Positions 41,126 to 45,880 of a stretch of 45,880 bases of DNA are shown here, piece by piece. The DNA is taken from positions 1 through 45,880 of the IMG/VR virus record IMGVR_UViG_3300025286_000026. The stretch is one strand, 5' to 3'. Positions within the stretch are counted from its first letter, which is position 1; every line of letters begins with the position of its first letter. The notes under the pieces are model-generated. The model ran no database searches. It was not told where the DNA came from and saw only the letters and a list, made by a program, of their open reading frames with translations. The translations under genes and the position numbers were made by a program. The stretch is from a virus.

Positions 41126-41192
41126 GACTAGTAATGTGAGTCTGCATTAGGGGACCTAAGCCTCCTTGACCGGTGTGACGAGCCGGCTAGTC
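41126..41192. ncRNA. Candidate cloverleaf-like RNA element
   Basis: GACTAG (41126-41131) pairs with CTAGTC (41187-41192) and encloses a hairpin TTAGG-GGA-CCTAA (flanked by GC/GC pairs, about 41144-41161) and CCGGT-GTGACGA-GCCGG (about 41170-41186), plus a weaker arm. The 67-base outline is tRNA-like, but there is no T-loop consensus and no 7-base anticodon loop, so it is not an ordinary tRNA. The strand is not determined, and the stop of the 28-residue gene overlaps its right end. Confidence 0.35.
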
Positions 41193-41273
41193 TTCTTCCT
41201 CTTCCTTGTCTTCCTTCTTTATCCTGAACAGTCCGTCTTTGGTAAGTTCACATCTGCCGTTCTTGCAACCCAT
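41187..41273 (-). CDS. 28-residue acidic micro-protein
   Basis: A short frame starting MGCKNGRCELTKDG and ending in a K/E/D-rich tail. Two cysteines four residues apart recall the start of the metallothionein-like protein (MGSCKCGTGKC). A TATA-like element at 41295-41306 lies 25 bases before the ATG, which is the main reason to accept it. Function unknown. Confidence 0.45.
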   Translation of the reverse strand: MGCKNGRCELTKDGLFRIKKEDKEEEED

Positions 41274-41294
41274 AGTATGTATAGTATGTATGTG

Positions 41295-41306
41295 TTATTT
41301 AAATAT
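41295..41306 (-). promoter_or_regulatory. TATA-like element for the 28-residue gene
   Basis: Minus-strand TATTTAAATAA about 25 bases before the ATG at 41273. It overlaps the end of the metalloprotease gene. Confidence 0.45.
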
Positions 41307-42075
41307 ACTTGCAATCATACGCTATGTTCTGCAAAAAATTACAGGATTTTACCACAAGCGGATACTTTACACCTTCCCATCCGTACTCCCCGTACAGCTT
41401 GCCCATCATCTGCAACTCGGGGGACTTTATCTCAACAATATCACCATAGTTAATACGAAGATGAGGATACATGACGGATACCTCTATGCCTTCCATATCT
41501 TTTGGTATGGGTGACGAGTTTATATAATGAAGAAGACCAAATGCGTGTCCAAGCTCGTGAATTATAACCGACTGTAATGTATACTCGTTCACCTGTTCTA
41601 TTGCCCAATCAGCCTTACCATTATTCACTATTAGATGACTTCGATCGACATAGTCCACATACACCTGTATCACCATGAACTTGTGGTTGGAATTTGAAAA
41701 ATTTATCGACGTTGTACCAAGCGCTTCGGATCCGCTAAGACTTTCAAACACTACCATTATCGTACAGTGAGGAAAATCTTCTACGGCCTTATCCTTGTGG
41801 TCTTTCCATGATATTGAATCATGTACTATTATCTCCCAGTTTCCCTTTGGGTATTCCTTGAACAGTGCATCCGACCACGAGCTGACAGACAGCCTGGTCA
41901 AAATTTCATGCGTTCTCGCACTGTCACTAACCTCGGGATCTATGTCAAATATGCATACCTCAGGGGTCTTGTCAAACCTCACCTTTAAAGTCTCAAGGTT
42001 GTCACTGACTCCTGCAGGCAAGACTCCAATTCCGCCAACCAAAAATAAAATTAAAAATAATGCGACTGTTTTCAT
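41299..42075 (-). CDS. Secreted matrixin-like zinc metalloprotease
   Basis: A 258-residue protein. Residues 1-20 are a signal peptide (hydrophobic LFLILFLVGGIGVLPA). The zinc site is HELGHAFGLLH (173-183), that is HExxHxxGxxH with Glu174 as general base, and the Met-turn is SVMYP (Met202), so this is a metzincin close to matrixins. The protein would act outside the cell or in the envelope, cutting surface-layer or other proteins for entry or exit. Similar matrixin-like proteins are, from memory, frequent in ammonia-oxidising archaea, so it may be host-derived. Own TATA element at 42094-42105. Confidence 0.88.
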   Translation of the reverse strand: MKTVALFLILFLVGGIGVLPAGVSDNLETLKVRFDKTPEVCIFDIDPEVSDSARTHEILTRLSVSSWSDALFKEYPKGNWEIIVHDSISWKDHKDKAVEDFPHCTIMVVFESLSGSEALGTTSINFSNSNHKFMVIQVYVDYVDRSHLIVNNGKADWAIEQVNEYTLQSVIIHELGHAFGLLHYINSSPIPKDMEGIEVSVMYPHLRINYGDIVEIKSPELQMMGKLYGEYGWEGVKYPLVVKSCNFLQNIAYDCKYI

Positions 42076-42093
42076 GCTATATATCTGTTTACT

Positions 42094-42105
42094 CTATATT
42101 TAATC
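42094..42105 (-). promoter_or_regulatory. TATA-like element for the metalloprotease gene
   Basis: Minus-strand GATTAAATATAG about 25 bases before the ATG at 42075. It overlaps the stop of the 34-residue gene. Confidence 0.5.
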
Positions 42106-42204
42106 TTTTGTACAGTCTTTACAGTCGGGATTGATACATATGGGATTATGTTTTCCGTCCCTGGTAGGATGTGAGGTATTTCTACGCCTTATCGTTCTTG
42201 TCAA
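42100..42204 (-). CDS. 34-residue zinc-knuckle micro-protein (TTG start)
   Basis: A frame starting with TTG at 42204, overlapping the end of the coiled-coil gene in another frame, with a GGAGG Shine-Dalgarno seven bases ahead. The product is basic (TRTIRRRN) and ends with PICINPDCKDCTKD, three cysteines close together. The strong ribosome site and cysteine pattern favour a real gene; the absence of a second knuckle pair limits confidence. Confidence 0.5.
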   Translation of the reverse strand: MTRTIRRRNTSHPTRDGKHNPICINPDCKDCTKD

Positions 42205-42472
42205 CTTTTTCCTCCTTTTTCTGGTCCTGGAGCGCAATCTGTTCCACCTGAAGTTTTGCATCAAGCATATGTTTTGTCTCCATTTTTTTTGTAAGTTCGG
42301 TTGCCATCTTGAAAAGGGTCTTTTCGTTCTTTTGTATATGTCTTACCATGTATGGCTGTTTTTCCTGCAGCCTTTCGTTTTCCTCCCTTATTCCCTCTAT
42401 GTCAAAATTGATCTTGGTGATCTCGTTAGAGAGCACCTCAATTTCCTCTATCAGATTGTCTAGGTCTTCCAT
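42182..42472 (-). CDS. Coiled-coil hypothetical protein
   Basis: A 96-residue, strongly charged protein with heptads over almost its whole length and no cysteine (LIEEIEVLSNEITKINFDIEGI, then a second helix from residue 50). Its start overlaps the end of the upstream zinc-binding gene. Likely a dimeric helper protein; function unknown. Confidence 0.65.
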   Translation of the reverse strand: MEDLDNLIEEIEVLSNEITKINFDIEGIREENERLQEKQPYMVRHIQKNEKTLFKMATELTKKMETKHMLDAKLQVEQIALQDQKKEEKVDKNDKA

Positions 42473-42675
42473 TTTTTCTCTAAGTCTTTTACGCTAACCG
42501 GATATATAATTCTTGCCTTTTCGAGTATGACACTCATCATACAGTCGGCACAACATCCCCCACCAGCGCCAACGGCCTGGTTTCTACAAAGTATACACGG
42601 TATTGACCTGTCCATCTCCTTTCCTCTTTCTTCCACCACATCCCATCTTCTTTTAGGCTTGCCTAAGTCGTCCAT
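42460..42675 (-). CDS. Zinc-ribbon protein
   Basis: A 71-residue protein from the ATG at 42675. I prefer this start because a TATA element at 42696-42706 lies 26 bases ahead, although the frame stays open further upstream. It carries CILC and CCADC knuckles (residues about 27-46) separated by a glycine-rich loop GAGGGC, then a basic helix. One zinc site is likely. Confidence 0.6.
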   Translation of the reverse strand: MDDLGKPKRRWDVVEERGKEMDRSIPCILCRNQAVGAGGGCCADCMMSVILEKARIIYPVSVKDLEKKWKT

Positions 42676-42676
42676 A

Positions 42677-42706
42677 GATTTATATGTGTAAGCAACCATA
42701 TATACA
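42677..42706. promoter_or_regulatory. Overlapping divergent promoters
   Basis: Plus-strand GATTTATATG (42677-42686) lies 27 bases before the + strand ATG at 42709, and minus-strand TGTATATATGG (42696-42706) lies 26 bases before the minus-strand ATG at 42675. Each TATA element falls close to the other transcript's start site, so the two directions should exclude or compete with each other. Confidence 0.65.
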
Positions 42707-42708
42707 TT

Positions 42709-42927
42709 ATGTGGACAGATGAAGCAAACGCAGCAGCGCACCACGAGGATTTGTTAAAAGTTAGAGCGAGGGTAGCGAGCGAGAAAATTCAGGAGGAGAA
42801 TTCTGGTCAAATTGGTACATCACAACAGATGCACGAGTACAGGCTCAAAACCATTGATGATATGATTAAACAGGCAGAATCGGAGATGGTTCAAAAACCT
42901 GCAAAACAGGGGGAGGTGTACAGATGA
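42709..42927 (+). CDS. Small helical hypothetical protein
   Basis: A 72-residue helical, charged protein (ANAAAHHEDLLKVRARVASEKIQEEN) that begins the + strand cluster. The ATG at 42709 fits the TATA element at 42677-42686. It overlaps the next start (ATGA). No family recognised. Confidence 0.6.
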   Translation: MWTDEANAAAHHEDLLKVRARVASEKIQEENSGQIGTSQQMHEYRLKTIDDMIKQAESEMVQKPAKQGEVYR

Positions 42928-43028
42928 TAGGACTGTGCCACATATGTTTCACGTCAGGTGTGGAACTTGAACTTAATAAGAAAAGTGTACCTATATGTAA
43001 GGAGTGCAGTGAAACTGCAGGAGTGTAA
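42924..43028 (+). CDS. 34-residue zinc-ribbon micro-protein
   Basis: CHIC and CKEC are 17 residues apart, a minimal zinc ribbon. It starts in an ATGA overlap with the previous gene behind a GGGGGAGG Shine-Dalgarno and ends in TAATG with the next, so it is a coupled gene of the cluster. Confidence 0.6.
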   Translation: MIGLCHICFTSGVELELNKKSVPICKECSETAGV

Positions 43029-43171
43029 TGATGAACATAGTTAAAGACGGATTTCAGGTCCGAAAAATCATGCAGGAAAATATTCCTGGTGCATTGGCAC
43101 CAATTTATTTATTGGGACTTCCTGGTGACTTGGACAAGCTCCAAGAAATTGTAAAGGAGGTCAAGGGATGA
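43028..43171 (+). CDS. 47-residue hypothetical protein
   Basis: A frame with two tandem ATGs, sequence NIVKDGFQVRKIMQENIPGALAPIYLLGL then a short helix. No cysteine. It overlaps the preceding stop by one base (TAATG). Function unknown. Confidence 0.5.
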   Translation: MMNIVKDGFQVRKIMQENIPGALAPIYLLGLPGDLDKLQEIVKEVKG

Positions 43172-43213
43172 TTGGCTTTGCAGGCTCTGCCTCTGCAGCC
43201 TCTGCCAAAGGAG

Positions 43214-43345
43214 ATGAACTCCTTGATTAGTCCCACAATTGTACCATGCATAGTATGTGAAAGTCCAATGATAAAGACTCGCAGCGACATATGTGTCAAG
43301 TGTTTCTCAAGAGACAAGAGACGCGGGCTGCCAAAGGACCGATAA
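43214..43345 (+). CDS. 43-residue zinc-ribbon micro-protein
   Basis: CIVC and CVKC about 15 residues apart, with a basic C-terminus (SRDKRRGLPKDR). The ATG at 43214 has AAAGGAG just ahead. A 20-codon frame at 43168-43230 overlaps it and is probably not a gene. Confidence 0.55.
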   Translation: MNSLISPTIVPCIVCESPMIKTRSDICVKCFSRDKRRGLPKDR

Positions 43346-43346
43346 C

Positions 43347-43529
43347 ATGGGGGAAACAATAATATGTCCCTCATGCGGCATACAGTCAAAGAAGATTTTT
43401 TCAGGAGGCAGGTATGCCATATGTGATAACGGCAAGTGTAACGTGACAAAGTTTACAGTTCAAGATTTTAAGGGAGACGGAAATGACGAGGGTAATCACA
43501 ATAGATCATACAACAATTCGGTGCGGTAA
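43347..43529 (+). CDS. 60-residue zinc-ribbon protein
   Basis: From the ATG at 43347, one base after the previous stop, rather than from the ATG at 43293 inside that gene. CPSC is followed 16 residues later by CDNGKC, a TFIIS-like or replication-factor-like ribbon spacing. The C-terminus is polar and overlaps the next gene. Confidence 0.55.
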   Translation: MGETIICPSCGIQSKKIFSGGRYAICDNGKCNVTKFTVQDFKGDGNDEGNHNRSYNNSVR

Positions 43530-43743
43530 CGTAACATCATTCGGAGACATTCTTCCTCAACTGGAAGGAAACTGTCTTTATTGTGATTGTGTACTTAGAC
43601 CGTGCAACAACGAGCTGTGTACTCCGTGTAACGACCTATACAAGAAAAAAATTATACGTCGAGATTGTGGCCATTTCCGGAAAAACACAAAAGGCCGAAG
43701 GTTAGAAATACTATCTGATGTATCATCCTCGTCTCTCGATTAG
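43483..43743 (+). CDS. 86-residue multi-cysteine zinc-binding protein
   Basis: The start ATG at 43483 follows GGGAG at good spacing. CLYCDC, PCNNELCTPC and DCGH contribute eight cysteines and a histidine over residues 31-63, enough for two zinc sites, in a basic context (KKKIIRRD). Last gene of the + strand cluster, facing the minus-strand gene at 43771. Confidence 0.6.
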   Translation: MTRVITIDHTTIRCGNVTSFGDILPQLEGNCLYCDCVLRPCNNELCTPCNDLYKKKIIRRDCGHFRKNTKGRRLEILSDVSSSSLD

Positions 43744-43770
43744 TCAGACCGAACTTAGAGTCGAATGAGG

Positions 43771-44034
43771 TCATTTTAACTCTTCCGAACAAAGCCTGCA
43801 CATTGTAATACCGTCTTCAACATCGCCAAGTTCATGTCCACAATAACTGCACATTCTCTTGCCCAGGGTCATGGGGTCTATTGTACCGTCTCTTAACCCC
43901 TTCATAATCTCCTCTATCTCCTTTCTGTCTTCAGGCTCCATCTCGTCAAGCTGTCTCATAAAATCCTCATCCAGCTCTACGTGCCAGCCGTCACCTTTTT
44001 TCGTGGCGGAGCCACGGAACTTTTTTTCGACCAT
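43771..44034 (-). CDS. 87-residue protein with C-terminal zinc ribbon
   Basis: An acidic helical part (EDFMRQLDEMEPEDRKEIEEIMKGL) is followed by CSYC and CRLC 14 residues apart. The gene begins just after the stop of the gene before it, probably on one transcript. Function unknown. Confidence 0.6.
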   Translation of the reverse strand: MVEKKFRGSATKKGDGWHVELDEDFMRQLDEMEPEDRKEIEEIMKGLRDGTIDPMTLGKRMCSYCGHELGDVEDGITMCRLCSEELK

Positions 44035-44036
44035 AC

Positions 44037-44273
44037 CTAATATATATCTTCCTTATATTCATATATTCCCTTAAACTCACCGTCTCTGACAAAACCCATG
44101 CCTGTGTGTCTTGTCATGCAATGGTTACACGTAATATAACATTCAAAATTTTCAGTCTTTATCTTGTGATCTTCTCTCAATACCATGTTAACGTTGCTTG
44201 CCCTATCCTTTCCCATTGTCATTCTTTCCTTGCAATTTTTGCATACAAGTCCAGGGGAAAGTGTCACAAGCAT
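44037..44273 (-). CDS. 78-residue zinc-ribbon protein
   Basis: CKNC (residues 11-14) and CNHC (49-52) flank a basic helix, with strand-rich ends (GMGFVRDGEFKGIYEYKED). The promoter holds a palindrome between TATA and ATG, suggesting repressor control. Confidence 0.6.
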   Translation of the reverse strand: MLVTLSPGLVCKNCKERMTMGKDRASNVNMVLREDHKIKTENFECYITCNHCMTRHTGMGFVRDGEFKGIYEYKEDIY

Positions 44274-44302
44274 GAGGCTGTAGCCTCAAGTGTAATATAA
44301 TA
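44274..44302 (-). promoter_or_regulatory. TATA element with palindromic operator candidate
   Basis: TATA (minus-strand GTATTATATTAC, 44292-44302) is followed by the perfect inverted repeat GAGGCTGTAGCCTC (44274-44287), which abuts the ATG at 44273. A protein bound there would cover the transcript start. Confidence 0.5.
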
Positions 44303-44341
44303 CATGATATAACTAGGCAATACGAGTATATATATCTTAGG

Positions 44342-44387
44342 ATCTGTGCCCTATGACGTAGGGCATCTGTGCCCTATGACGTAGGGC
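44342..44387. repeat. Tandem 23-bp repeat of a perfect hairpin
   Basis: Two exact copies of a 23-base unit (44342-44364, 44365-44387), each holding GCCCTA-TGACG-TAGGGC (44348-44364 and 44371-44387). The second copy contains the stop codon of the gene 44374-44682. Either a double transcription terminator or a protein-binding array. Confidence 0.6.
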
Positions 44388-44682
44388 ATCTATTGGAGGC
44401 CAGGTCAGCCTCATCCCAGTCTTCCAGTTCCAATATTTCCTTCTTTCTTTCATCCTCTATGATATTCAAAAATATGTTTCTGCCAAATTCCGCACCATGC
44501 CAAAAACCCTGCTTGTGTACCGTGCGTAGCAGTTTGGGGAGGCTAGGCATGTCTTTCATAACATCCAGTATGTCCGGATCTTCCTTGTTTAATATGAGTA
44601 ACACATTTTCAAAGCCAAGTGCTTCATTTGCATCACCATCCATCTCAAGTTCCTTTATGATATCCCTAATATCCATAGGCAT
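44374..44682 (-). CDS. Hypothetical acidic helical protein
   Basis: A 102-residue protein. Segments DIRDIIKELEMDGDANEALGFENVLLIL and KLLRTVHKQGFWHGAEFGRNIFLNII are probable helices. The last five residues (CPTS end) are encoded by the tandem hairpin repeat, so the reading frame has grown into it. Own TATA element. No family recognised. Confidence 0.65.
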   Translation of the reverse strand: MPMDIRDIIKELEMDGDANEALGFENVLLILNKEDPDILDVMKDMPSLPKLLRTVHKQGFWHGAEFGRNIFLNIIEDERKKEILELEDWDEADLASNRCPTS

Positions 44683-44700
44683 AATTATAATTACAATTTG

Positions 44701-44712
44701 GTTTATATATAG
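44701..44712 (-). promoter_or_regulatory. TATA element for the gene at 44374
   Basis: Minus-strand CTATATATAAAC about 24 bases before the ATG at 44682. Confidence 0.65.
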
Positions 44713-44716
44713 ATAG

Positions 44717-44754
44717 TCTGCTCATGTGCTAGTGCGTAGCATACGCACAGCAGA
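44717..44754. terminator. Strong hairpin between two minus-strand genes
   Basis: TCTGCT (44717-44722) pairs with AGCAGA (44749-44754), and GTGCGT (44732-44737) with ACGCAC (44743-44748), giving a 12-bp stem with a one-sided bulge. It lies between the stop of the gene at 44767 and the promoter at 44701, a natural place for a terminator, though a T-run is missing. Confidence 0.4.
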
Positions 44755-44766
44755 TTATATATGATG

Positions 44767-45027
44767 CTATATGTATATAGTCTGCTCGTCAGGAATGATC
44801 ACAGCTAATTTCGAAAAAATTTTACCCTTTATATACACGTCCTCACCGGTCCTCTTATTGAATGACCTACTTTTACATATATATATGTCCAACTCATATG
44901 TACCTTCAGGCAGTGTGATTGTTGGCGAGTTCTTTAGAGTAACAATGGAGTCCTTGTAGTCAGACTCTGTGTTACTAGCCTCAATTACATGCGGACCTTC
45001 AAGACCCCTTAATGTCAACTGTGGCAT
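44767..45027 (-). CDS. Small beta-rich hypothetical protein
   Basis: An 86-residue beta-rich protein (TLRGLEGPHVIEAS, TITLPEGTYELDIYICKSRSF, FSKLAVIIPDEQTIYI), possibly one small beta-barrel or OB-like fold. It has its own TATA element. Function unknown. Confidence 0.65.
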   Translation of the reverse strand: MPQLTLRGLEGPHVIEASNTESDYKDSIVTLKNSPTITLPEGTYELDIYICKSRSFNKRTGEDVYIKGKIFSKLAVIIPDEQTIYI

Positions 45028-45048
45028 GTATAATGTTACATTAATCTC

Positions 45049-45058
45049 CTATATATAT
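45049..45058 (-). promoter_or_regulatory. TATA element for the gene at 44767
   Basis: Minus-strand ATATATATAG about 26 bases before the ATG at 45027. Confidence 0.65.
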
Positions 45059-45060
45059 CT

Positions 45061-45123
45061 TTATGGGCAGTGCTTCCACACCTCCGGTGTCCAGCACTCC
45101 TGATATTCGTGTGCTCTGCACAT
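45061..45123 (-). CDS. Possible 20-residue Cys/His micro-protein
   Basis: A 20-codon frame just after the stop of the zinc-ribbon gene at 45128, with three cysteines and two histidines (MCRAHEYQEC to HCP). Size makes it uncertain; the metal-ligand content fits the neighbourhood. Confidence 0.3.
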   Translation of the reverse strand: MCRAHEYQECWTPEVWKHCP

Positions 45124-45127
45124 TTCT

Positions 45128-45508
45128 TCAGGGGAGGACTACGCCAATCGAAGATTGGTCACTAAAATTATAACCATAATCCTTATCCTGATTAACACCA
45201 ATAGGTACACCATTAACAGTATGCAGGGAGTCTCCATCTTCCAAAAGGGGGGTGTTTGGGAGTTTGTAATTGACTGAACAATAATCTGCGTATGTAGGCA
45301 CGTTCATTTGTATAGATTCAGGCATGATGTGAGTCTCTGTGAAATATCTTCCCATATGATACTTTATGCTGTATATGTCTAGTTTCTTTAGTTTTTTCTT
45401 AATTTTTAGTTTCGTTCTCAGCCCCCTCTCAAAGAGTTGTGAACAAGGATTACACAGTTGATTTATTGAACCTACTCTGCATATTGCACATTCATAAGGC
45501 CATGTCAT
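45128..45508 (-). CDS. Zinc-ribbon protein with unknown C-terminal domain
   Basis: A 126-residue protein with CAIC (7-10) and CNPC (19-22), a very basic linker (RTKLKIKKKLKK) and a C-terminal half ending NQDKDYGYNFSDQSS. The basic linker suggests nucleic-acid binding. A palindrome GTGAAGTTTCTTCAC (45519-45533) lies in its promoter. Confidence 0.65.
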   Translation of the reverse strand: MTWPYECAICRVGSINQLCNPCSQLFERGLRTKLKIKKKLKKLDIYSIKYHMGRYFTETHIMPESIQMNVPTYADYCSVNYKLPNTPLLEDGDSLHTVNGVPIGVNQDKDYGYNFSDQSSIGVVLP

Positions 45509-45518
45509 GATATTTCAA

Positions 45519-45546
45519 GTGAAGTTTCTTCACGCATGATATAATT
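45519..45546 (-). promoter_or_regulatory. TATA element and palindromic operator candidate
   Basis: The perfect 15-base inverted repeat GTGAAGTTTCTTCAC (45519-45533) lies between a TATA element (minus-strand AATTATATC, 45538-45546) and the ATG at 45508. The TATA is about 34 bases from the ATG, so a short leader carrying the palindrome would be made. Confidence 0.5.
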
Positions 45547-45565
45547 ATGTGTTTTCCTAATATAA

Positions 45566-45738
45566 ATGTAATAATCCCTTTAGGGATAGAAGTGTGGCCC
45601 CCATTATTAAAGGTAACCAACCAGGGGACCACGGGAGTATTCCCGCCAAGGGAGTACGACGCGTGGACCTCACGTGAGCAATGAAATAGGACTTAAGATG
45701 CTCAAATAACTTCTGACAGTTGTGAGATGCACACTGTA
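45566..45738 (-). ncRNA. Candidate structured non-coding RNA
   Basis: Five consecutive, compatible stems can be drawn on the minus strand: ACAGT...ACTGT with inner GTG/CAC (45716-45737), GAGCA/TGCTC (45676-45703), CGGGA/TCCCG with a 4-base loop (45632-45645), GGCCCCC/GGGGACC (45596-45630), and a closing ATCCC-TTTA-GGGAT (45574-45587) followed on the minus strand by a T-rich stretch, like a terminator. A TATA element at 45753-45763 would start the RNA near 45735. The region is more GC-rich than its surroundings. A GTG-started frame of 65 codons (45557-45754) runs through it but starts inside the TATA region. Confidence 0.5.
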
Positions 45739-45752
45739 TATACGGCTTTGTC

Positions 45753-45763
45753 ACATATAAATG
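45753..45763 (-). promoter_or_regulatory. TATA element for the candidate structured RNA
   Basis: Minus-strand CATTTATATGT, about 25 bases before the first hairpin of the candidate RNA. Confidence 0.5.
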
Positions 45764-45880
45764 ATGTGAAATTTTAACAATGGTGTGGTATTTTCCACAG
45801 AGATTTATATATCTTATCCCCTTTTTTAAAAAAAATTATTTTCCATGAGCACTTGCGACACTATATATAGGTTACTATAC
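45764..45880. other. Right-edge regulatory stretch, no gene seen
   Basis: It holds two more minus-strand TATA elements (about 45806-45816 and CTATATATAG at 45861-45870), a GTGG/CCAC hairpin near 45783-45796, and a TTTTTT-AAAAAAA tract (about 45822-45836). The ATG at 45846, placed about 20 bases after the outer TATA, opens only six codons, so a leader or a second small RNA is possible. Confidence 0.4.

Noticed and set aside
41126-41192. A tRNA gene
   Set aside because: The acceptor-like stem is good, but no GTTCRA-type T-loop, no T33 and no 7-base anticodon loop can be fitted on either strand.
43168-43230. A 20-codon frame between two micro-genes
   Set aside because: It overlaps the better-supported zinc-ribbon gene at 43214 and has a low-complexity Ala/Ser sequence.
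44342-44387. A CRISPR array
   Set aside because: The two 23-bp units are directly adjacent with no spacers, and no cas genes apart from the Cas4-like nuclease are present.
45557-45754. A 65-codon GTG-started frame on the minus strand
   Set aside because: Its start lies within the TATA region of the putative promoter, its second half is unusually rich in P, W and L, and the same stretch forms five stems; I prefer a structured RNA, although the first 25 codons with two cysteines could still be a gene.
1-45880. Integrase, attachment sites or diversity-generating retroelement
   Set aside because: No recombinase, reverse transcriptase or template/variable repeat pair was seen, despite the many fibre genes.

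Overview
The window is most likely part of the genome of a head-tailed virus (Caudoviricetes, HK97-type capsid, long tail) that infects an archaeon. The virus call rests on a large terminase, portal, prohead protease, scaffold-like protein, major capsid protein, connector-type proteins, tail tube, tail assembly chaperone with a frameshift, tape measure, tail hub and many fibre-like proteins. The archaeal call rests on promoters. Almost every gene that opens a transcription unit has a TATA-like element (typically CTTTATATA) centred about 25 bases before its ATG, so transcription should start at or next to the start codon (leaderless mRNA). Genes inside an operon instead overlap their upstream neighbour (ATGA, TAATG, TTGA or GTGA junctions), often behind a purine-rich Shine-Dalgarno. 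A secreted matrixin-like metalloprotease and fibre domains of a kind I recall from marine viruses fit a marine host, perhaps an ammonia-oxidising archaeon (Nitrososphaerota). That host is inference only. No integrase, polymerase or helicase is visible, so the replication genes must lie outside.

Layout, right to left, which is the main direction of transcription. At 42.1-45.9 kb there is a block of very small genes, many of them single zinc ribbons, some on the + strand (42709-43743), with hairpin repeats, palindromic promoter sites and a candidate structured RNA (45566-45738). At 39.9-42.1 kb lie a secreted metalloprotease, a 28-residue micro-gene, an inverted-repeat and iteron-like region, a basic coiled-coil protein, a metallothionein-like 54-residue protein and a structured non-coding stretch in front of the portal. 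At 26.4-39.9 kb are the portal (with zinc fingers), an Ig-like protein, a SPOUT-like protein, and three large cysteine-rich or beta-helix fibre proteins with smaller partners. At 20.5-26.4 kb are an isolated + strand gene, membrane proteins, the prohead protease with a very long disordered tail, scaffold and major capsid protein. At 8.4-20.5 kb are connectors, tail tube, tail chaperones, tape measure, tail hub with LamG domains and a glycine-rich adhesin. At 1-8.2 kb are five 2-oxoglutarate/Fe(II)-oxygenase-like proteins, a Cas4-like Fe-S nuclease, a transglycosylase-like protein, terminase subunits, an HNH endonuclease and a gene cut by the left edge.

The most unusual property is cysteine. 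Exposed virion proteins (fibres, hub, decoration) reach about 3-5% cysteine, while the tape measure and scaffold have none and the terminase about 0.4%. Together with the metallothionein-like protein, more than a dozen zinc-ribbon micro-proteins and the oxygenase array, this suggests a virus with distinctive metal or thiol chemistry. The other standout is a -1 frameshift signal (TTTTTTA) in the tail assembly chaperone that opens a 61-codon extension.
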